A stretch of 10,488 bases of DNA, from the NCBI GenBank assembly GCA_029573975.1, contig JAKQBU010000363.1, positions 1-10,488 of the forward strand, read 5' to 3'. Below the pieces are notes generated by a model. The model did not search any database and was not told the DNA's origin. It was given only the letters and a program-made list of their open reading frames with translations. Below are positions 6,178-10,488 of this stretch, piece after piece. The DNA is from Planctomycetota bacterium (GTDB lineage Bacteria > Planctomycetota > Phycisphaerae > Sedimentisphaerales > SM23-30). The translations under genes and the position numbers were made by a program. Numbering within the stretch: position 1 is the first letter of the stretch; each line of letters begins with the position of its first letter.

Positions 6178-7602
6178 TCATAACATCCAGCCGCTGCGGT
6201 AGGAAGGTTTGATAAAGGGATCGGCTTCCGGGGCGTTGGTGGCTTTCATCGCCGGGCCATCCCAGGAGAGTTTTTTGCCGGTCCGCAGGGCAATATTTCC
6301 CAGCAGGATGACCTCGGTCATGGGTCCGGAATAGTCGAAATTCGAGCTGGCGGGTTTGCCGCCTTTGCAGGCATCGATCCAGTCGCGGAAATGCCCGTTC
6401 GAGCGTTCCAGTGTTTTAGGGGGACGCTGATATTCCTGCATCCTGCTTTCGGGAATCAGCCGGGGCGAGCGGCTCCAGCCATCACACAAAATTTTCCCTT
6501 TGTCCCCGATAAACAGAATGCCGTCGTCGCCCAACCCCCGGTCCGCCTCCAGCTCGTCCGGCCGGTGCGGTTTCACACCCCCATCATACCAGCTCAGGGT
6601 TACAGGCGGCATCTCCCCACGAGCGGGAAACTGGAAATGGACGATCGAAGCCTGCGGTGTGGTTTCCGGGCTGATGGGAGTGGAACTGGCTTCCACACTA
6701 TCGGGATACCCCAGATGCAAAGCCCAGAACGCCGAGTCCAGATTATGGCAGGCCATATCGCCGATGCCGCCGGTGCCAAAATCCCACCAGCCCCGCCAAT
6801 TGTACGGCAAATACAGGGGATGATAGGGACGGTAGGGAGCCGGTCCCAGCCAGAGATCCCAGTCCAGCGTATCCGGTACCGGCGGCATTTCCTGGGGCCG
6901 CTCGCTTTGTTTGATCCAGCCGCCAGTCGAGGACCAGCCATGTACCTCCCGGACCGGGCCAATCGCACCGTCCCAGATCCATTCGCAGATCAACCGAATC
7001 CCTTCCCCGGAATGTCCCTGATTTCCCATCTGAGTTGCCACACCGGCCTGGCGGGCGGCCTCGGTAATCCGCCGGACCTCGTCGATGGAATGGGCCAGCG
7101 GTTTTTCGCAATAGACGTGCTTACCCGCGCGGATGGCCCATAGGGTAGCCGCCGCGTGTACGTGATCGGGCGTGGCGACCAGGACGGCATCGATATTTTT
7201 TTCCTTTTCGAGCATTTCCCGGAAATCAAGATAGGCCGGACATCCGGGATAATTTGCCTTGTTGTCCTGCTGGCGGTAAAATTCATCTACCACCTTTTTG
7301 GCCGGTTCTCGCCCGGCCACGCCGCCATACCAGAACCGGCTGTTATCGTTCAGGGCACTGACATCGCAGATGGCTGCGATCTGGATATCCGGCTCGCCCA
7401 GCAGGGCCTTGGTATCCAGCAGTCCCTGCCCGCCGGTACCGATCACGGCGATCCGGAGCTTCTCGCTCGGCGGAACCTGGCCGTTGCCGCCCCGGACCGA
7501 ACGAGGTATAATCGTAAAAGCACCGGCGGCGGTTACTCCCTGGATAAATTCCCGCCGGGAAAGTTTCCGGGTATCGGATGGAAATGAATGTTCCTTTTTC
7601 AC
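6178..7602 (-). CDS. Tat-exported Gfo/Idh/MocA-family oxidoreductase
   Basis: A 474-residue NAD(P)-dependent sugar or polyol oxidoreductase. The N-terminus has a twin-arginine signal, SRREF at residues 15-19, followed by a weakly hydrophobic stretch (FIQGVTAAGAFTIIP), so the folded enzyme is predicted to be exported with its cofactor. The Rossmann motif GTGGQG is at residues 55-60, with ATPDHVHA at 143-150 and the family hallmark CEKP at 165-168. The C-terminal alpha/beta domain carries GGIGDMACHNLD (278-289), whose His286 is the probable active-site residue. Proteins of this build are abundant in Planctomycetota, usually without a known substrate. The start is GTG, chosen because AGGAGG lies 5 bases upstream and the Tat signal begins right after it. 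It follows the exporter permease by 41 bp on the same strand and may be read from that operon, though it could have its own promoter. Family is certain; substrate is unknown. Confidence 0.9.
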   Translation of the reverse strand: MKKEHSFPSDTRKLSRREFIQGVTAAGAFTIIPRSVRGGNGQVPPSEKLRIAVIGTGGQGLLDTKALLGEPDIQIAAICDVSALNDNSRFWYGGVAGREPAKKVVDEFYRQQDNKANYPGCPAYLDFREMLEKEKNIDAVLVATPDHVHAAATLWAIRAGKHVYCEKPLAHSIDEVRRITEAARQAGVATQMGNQGHSGEGIRLICEWIWDGAIGPVREVHGWSSTGGWIKQSERPQEMPPVPDTLDWDLWLGPAPYRPYHPLYLPYNWRGWWDFGTGGIGDMACHNLDSAFWALHLGYPDSVEASSTPISPETTPQASIVHFQFPARGEMPPVTLSWYDGGVKPHRPDELEADRGLGDDGILFIGDKGKILCDGWSRSPRLIPESRMQEYQRPPKTLERSNGHFRDWIDACKGGKPASSNFDYSGPMTEVILLGNIALRTGKKLSWDGPAMKATNAPEADPFIKPSYRSGWML

Positions 7603-7607
7603 AGTTG

Positions 7608-7613
7608 CCTCCT
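7608..7613 (-). promoter_or_regulatory. Perfect Shine-Dalgarno AGGAGG for a GTG start
   Basis: On the minus strand AGGAGG is followed by five bases (caact) and then GTG at 7600-7602. This fixes the start of the Gfo/Idh/MocA oxidoreductase and suggests it is well translated independently of the upstream permease gene. Confidence 0.8.
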
Positions 7614-7643
7614 AAAGGTATGGTTGTTTATCCTCCACAAGCA

Positions 7644-8912
7644 TTATTCATGACGCAAAGCCACAATCGGATCGACGCGGGCGGCGCTGGCGGCCGGGTA
7701 GAGACCGAAGACGATCCCGATTCCGGCGCTGATGAACAGCGGCAGCAGAATGCTTTCCGGGGTAATGACGGTGGGCATCTTGGCGAAATACGTAATCAGG
7801 GATGGAATCAGTACCCCGATCCCCAGCCCGACAATCCCGCCGATGGTGGAAAGCACCACGGTTTCAATCAGAAACTGGACGATGATCTGCCGCCGCTTGG
7901 CCCCGATGGCCCGGCGTATCCCGATCTCGCGGGTCCGTTCCGTGACCGAGGCGAGCATGATATTCATGATGCCGATGCCGCCCACCAGCAGGCTGATGCC
8001 GGCGATGGAGCCAAGCACGATGTTAAAGGTGCGTTTGGTCGCCTCCGCCTGTTTGAGCAGGGCCAGCGGTACGCTGATTTCATAATCCAGTTTTTTATGG
8101 AAGGTTTCCAGCATCCGCTGAATCCCCGCCGCGGTAGTTTCCACGTGCGATGTGTCATCCACCTGGGCAATAATCTGATGCAATTCGACCAGTTCTCTGG
8201 AACGGGAGCCGGCGGTCATTTTGGAAAAGATATCCCCAAAATAACTGCGAGCCACTTGCATGGGAATATAGGCGTCAATTTCCTGGTCGGGAATCTGCAT
8301 ACTGCCGGCCTGGCCGGACTCGCTTTTGACAATCCCGACCACCACGAAGGAATCACCGCCGATCCGGATCGGCTGGCCGATGGTATTTTTGGTGGCTAGC
8401 AGCTTGCGGGCGCCGAATTCCGTCAGTACGACAACGGTGGAGAAATCCTCGTTGTCCGCCCGGGTCAGGATGCGCCCCGCCAGAATCTCCCGCGGCACTA
8501 GTTCAAACCAGTCTTCGGTGGTTCCGACCACCCGCAGTTCCATGGTTCGCGGTCCCAGGCGGGTATCTTTGCGCAGCAGCTTTACGGGTACTGCTTTATC
8601 AATGCTGGGGAAGCTCTGATTGATCCGGCTAAAGTCATCATAGGTCAGGCCGTAGATACTCATATGCGAATGCATGGTGCTGGTGGACTGCTCTTCGGCG
8701 GACTGTTTGGAAGTGATAATGATGTTATTGCTGCCCAGCTTGCGAATCTGGGACAAGGCTTCCTTGCTGGCGCCCTCCCCAACTGCCAGCATTGCCACCA
8801 CACTGCCCACCCCGAACACCACCCCCAGCATGGTCAGAAAGGACCGCAGCTTGTGGAGAAGCAGGTTCTCGATCCCCAGCCAGATATTGCGGATGAATTT
8901 GGTTTCTCTCAT
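7644..8912 (-). CDS. MacB/FtsX-type ABC transporter permease
   Basis: A 422-residue inner-membrane subunit of a tripartite-type exporter. Topology is typical: a cytoplasmic N-terminus, TM1 at about 22-45 ([20 protein letters not shown]), a large periplasmic MacB core domain at about 46-290, and then the FtsX domain with TM2 at about 296-322, TM3 at about 343-378 and TM4 at about 388-411. The cytoplasmic loop [20 protein letters not shown] (324-343) is the conserved coupling segment that contacts the ATPase. The protein ends PIVALRHE, a usual C-terminus for the family. Unlike E. coli MacB, it lacks a fused ATPase, which is encoded just upstream. The ATG starts one base after the stop of the ATPase gene, so translation is probably coupled. 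Such permeases move peptides, lipids, siderophores or antibiotics by a mechanotransmission mechanism; the cargo here cannot be told. Confidence 0.93.
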   Translation of the reverse strand: MRETKFIRNIWLGIENLLLHKLRSFLTMLGVVFGVGSVVAMLAVGEGASKEALSQIRKLGSNNIIITSKQSAEEQSTSTMHSHMSIYGLTYDDFSRINQSFPSIDKAVPVKLLRKDTRLGPRTMELRVVGTTEDWFELVPREILAGRILTRADNEDFSTVVVLTEFGARKLLATKNTIGQPIRIGGDSFVVVGIVKSESGQAGSMQIPDQEIDAYIPMQVARSYFGDIFSKMTAGSRSRELVELHQIIAQVDDTSHVETTAAGIQRMLETFHKKLDYEISVPLALLKQAEATKRTFNIVLGSIAGISLLVGGIGIMNIMLASVTERTREIGIRRAIGAKRRQIIVQFLIETVVLSTIGGIVGLGIGVLIPSLITYFAKMPTVITPESILLPLFISAGIGIVFGLYPAASAARVDPIVALRHE

Positions 8913-8913
8913 A

Positions 8914-9624
8914 TCAGTTCTCTTCGATGCTGTCGATCCGGCCGTCTTTCATGTGCAGCCTCTTTTGGGCGAAGGCGGCGATATCGGTTTCGTGCGTTAC
9001 CATAATAATCGTTTTGCCTTCTTCATGCAGCTCTTTCAGCAATTTCATAATTTGTACGCCGGTAGCGCTGTCGAGATTACCTGTCGGCTCATCGGCCAGA
9101 ATCAGGCCCGGATCGTTGGTCAGTGCCCGGGCTATGGCCACCCGCTGCATCTGGCCGCCAGACAATTCCGTCGGCCGGTGTTTCAGCCGGTCGGCCAGCC
9201 CGACTTTTCCGGCCATTTCCTTAGCCCGCTCGGCACTTTTGGCGGCATCCCAGCCCAGATAGTACAGCGGCAGCTCGATATTCTTCTGGACCGTAAGCTG
9301 CGGGATCAGATTAAAACTCTGGAAAATAAAACCCAGATGCTTGAGCCGAATCTCACTAAGGGCGTCGTCTTTCAGCGTGCTGACGTCATGCCCTTCCAGA
9401 AAATAGCGGCCTTCCGTCAGCCGGTCCAGACAACCGAGAATATTCATCATGGTGCTCTTACCTGAGCCGCTGGCCCCCATGATGGCCCAGAAGCTGCCCT
9501 GGTCGAACGCTACGCTCACGCCATCCAGAGCACGGACCTGTTCCATGCCCATTTGATAAATCTTGTGAACATTTTCAAACCGGACTACTTCGCGCGTATT
9601 GCTCTGATTTGTTTCTTTGCCCAT
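8914..9624 (-). CDS. ABC transporter ATPase of the MacB/LolD type
   Basis: A 236-residue cytoplasmic ATPase powering the adjacent permease. All motifs are intact: Walker A GASGSGKS (50-57), Q-loop Gln102 in FQSFN, signature [15 protein letters not shown] (154-168), Walker B LILADEP with Glu179, D-loop residues NLD (183-185), and H-loop His211. The residues around Walker A and TGNLDSATG match the LolD/MacB/FtsE-type clade. It starts 5 bases after the stop of the adaptor gene with no recognisable Shine-Dalgarno before its ATG, so translation probably depends on ribosomes finishing the adaptor. One base separates it from the permease. Adaptor-ATPase-permease in this order is the standard exporter operon; the TolC-type outer-membrane partner is not in the window. 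Confidence 0.95.
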   Translation of the reverse strand: MGKETNQSNTREVVRFENVHKIYQMGMEQVRALDGVSVAFDQGSFWAIMGASGSGKSTMMNILGCLDRLTEGRYFLEGHDVSTLKDDALSEIRLKHLGFIFQSFNLIPQLTVQKNIELPLYYLGWDAAKSAERAKEMAGKVGLADRLKHRPTELSGGQMQRVAIARALTNDPGLILADEPTGNLDSATGVQIMKLLKELHEEGKTIIMVTHETDIAAFAQKRLHMKDGRIDSIEEN

Positions 9625-9629
9625 AGTTT

Positions 9630-10488
9630 TTATTGTTGGGGATTGGCCGGCTGAAATTGCTGCCGCAGTTTTTCCCGTTCTTCCGGGGTCATATTTTCAA
9701 ACTTCTTGCGCATTTCTTCCATTTGTTCCGGCGTAACACTTTCCATTCGTTTGCGGATTTCCTCGCGCTGCTCCGGGGTCATGTTTTCAAACCGTTTGCG
9801 CATTTCTTCCTGCTGCTGGGGGGTCATATTTTCCATTCGCCGGGGCCGGCGGCTTTCAGACGGCTGGGTACCATCCTCGGAACTATCACGTCTTCTTCGG
9901 CTTCGCTCCTGCGTCTTCGGCTCCTCGGCGGCGGCCGGTGTTATTTGCTCCGCGGGTTCTTCGGCGGTGTCTTTGAGCTTTTCGTCGATTTTTCTATCGA
10001 TGCTATCTTCCTTGTCTTTCGGCTGGTCATCTGTCGGGATCAATCCCTCGGAATGGGTATCGATTGCCGCCGCTTTCAAGGGAGGCGTCAGCCAAATTGT
10101 TTCCCCTTCCTCCAGGCCGCTGAGCACATGGATTACCTTATTATTATCCAGCCCGGTCTGGATTTTGCGCGGTTCGAAATCTTCTCCTTTCTTTATATAA
10201 ACGGTGGGAGCCCCGGCGATTTGCAAAACCGCCTGAATCGGAACGGACAGGGCGTCGGGGTAGCGATCGATGACGATTTCCGCCTGGCAGCTCATGCCGG
10301 TTCGCAGTGTACTGCCGTTGCCTTCAATATAAATTTCCGTGGTATATACCTTTAAATCCGGATTCATCCACATCCGCTGGGCATCCGGCAGCGGGGCTAT
10401 CGTCGCCACTTTGCCCAGAAACCTTTGACCGGGCAGGGCATCCACGGTAATGACCGCCGGCATCCCGACATGTATCTTTTGCAGATTT
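9630..10488 (-). CDS. Periplasmic adaptor (HlyD/MacA-like membrane fusion protein), 5' end outside window, with C-terminal repeat tail
   Basis: C-terminal 286 residues of the adaptor that links the MacB-like permease to an outer-membrane channel. The frame is open to the window edge, so the start lies beyond 10488. Residue numbers here count from an internal Met at 10463. Residues 1-70 contain the beta-barrel region (GMPAVITVDALPGQRF, GKVATIAPLPDA, TGMSCQAEIVID). Residues 71-128 form the membrane-proximal domain (ALSVPIQAVL, GLEEGETIWLTPP). The family usually ends near there. This protein continues with an acidic then arginine-rich linker (about 140-210: TDDQPKDKED, RSRRRRDSSED) and then four 15-residue repeats of the type ENMTPEQREEMRKRF (211-270), ending QPANPQQ. 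The tail is probably helical and periplasmic. It is 5 bp ahead of the ATPase gene. Adaptor identity is secure; the tail's role is unknown. Confidence 0.92.
   Translation of the reverse strand, partial: NLQKIHVGMPAVITVDALPGQRFLGKVATIAPLPDAQRMWMNPDLKVYTTEIYIEGNGSTLRTGMSCQAEIVIDRYPDALSVPIQAVLQIAGAPTVYIKKGEDFEPRKIQTGLDNNKVIHVLSGLEEGETIWLTPPLKAAAIDTHSEGLIPTDDQPKDKEDSIDRKIDEKLKDTAEEPAEQITPAAAEEPKTQERSRRRRDSSEDGTQPSESRRPRRMENMTPQQQEEMRKRFENMTPEQREEIRKRMESVTPEQMEEMRKKFENMTPEEREKLRQQFQPANPQQ
9654..9833 (-). repeat. Four tandem 45-bp repeats encoding 15-residue units
   Basis: Four consecutive in-frame units encode ENMTPQQQEEMRKRF, ENMTPEQREEIRKRM, ESVTPEQMEEMRKKF and ENMTPEEREKLRQQF. The period is exactly 15 residues (45 bp) with no gaps. 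Units differ at both amino-acid and silent positions, so the array has diverged and is not a fresh duplication. Each unit has a T-P-E/Q helix-cap start followed by a charged helix. Confidence 0.9.

Noticed and set aside
6391..7143. 250-codon plus-strand open frame
   Set aside because: It is entirely antisense to the Gfo/Idh/MocA oxidoreductase, whose motifs are unambiguous. No ribosome binding site or recognisable domain is present.
7578..8399. 273-codon plus-strand open frame rich in Asp, Gly and His
   Set aside because: It is antisense to the permease, and its composition is that of a complementary-strand shadow of hydrophobic coding sequence.
8674..9465. 263-codon plus-strand open frame across the permease/ATPase junction
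   Set aside because: It is antisense to two clear genes with intact motifs and shows no domain of its own.
9633..10355. 240-codon plus-strand frame with repeated Phe-rich units (for example FKLLAHFFHLFRR)
   Set aside because: The apparent repeats are the reverse complement of the adaptor's 45-bp repeats, so the pattern is inherited from the real coding strand.

Overview
The window looks like a chromosomal segment of a free-living polysaccharide-degrading bacterium. It is most likely a member of the Planctomycetota, perhaps of the Phycisphaerae/Sedimentisphaerales type. This placement is an inference from gene content: a Tat-exported Gfo/Idh/MocA oxidoreductase, secreted SGNH and acetyl-xylan-esterase-like hydrolases, a DUF434 protein, and a three-part MacAB-like exporter. 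No rRNA, tRNA or other taxonomic marker gene is present, and no CRISPR array was seen.

Layout. (1) Positions 1-1003 hold the 3' part of a dead insertion sequence. It is an IS1634-like transposase whose reading frame is shifted by an internal deletion that removed the middle of the DDE catalytic domain. (2) Positions 1004-2305, minus strand, carry a small lysozyme-like protein without a signal peptide, whose stop codon sits at the IS edge, and a DUF434/DUF5616 protein that starts at TTG behind a strong Shine-Dalgarno sequence. (3) Positions 2378-6164 form a divergent carbohydrate block around a 277-bp control region at 3695-3971. A secreted acetyl-xylan-esterase-like hydrolase reads leftward. 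A secreted SGNH/GDSL hydrolase and an SDR oxidoreductase of the D-mannonate oxidoreductase type read rightward, 30 bp apart. (4) Positions 6178-10488, all minus strand, encode a periplasmic adaptor (cut by the window end), an ABC ATPase, a MacB/FtsX-type permease, and, 41 bp further on, a Tat-exported Gfo/Idh/MocA oxidoreductase. The last gene converges on the SDR gene with only 13 bp between stops.

How the genes may work together. The two secreted esterase-type hydrolases could remove acetyl or other ester groups from hemicellulose. The SDR protein could act on uronic acids released from glucuronoxylan or pectin-like material (fructuronate/mannonate interconversion). This substrate link is inferred from neighbourhood and family. 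The exporter is a standard inner-membrane ATPase/permease/adaptor set with unknown cargo. Its adaptor is unusual in carrying a charged linker and four tandem 15-residue repeats at its C-terminus.

I do not see a clear new multi-gene system. The best leads are the adaptor repeat tail, the repeated GTCA5-6 GACG elements in the divergent control region, and the DUF434 protein with its nuclease-like DGYN motif.
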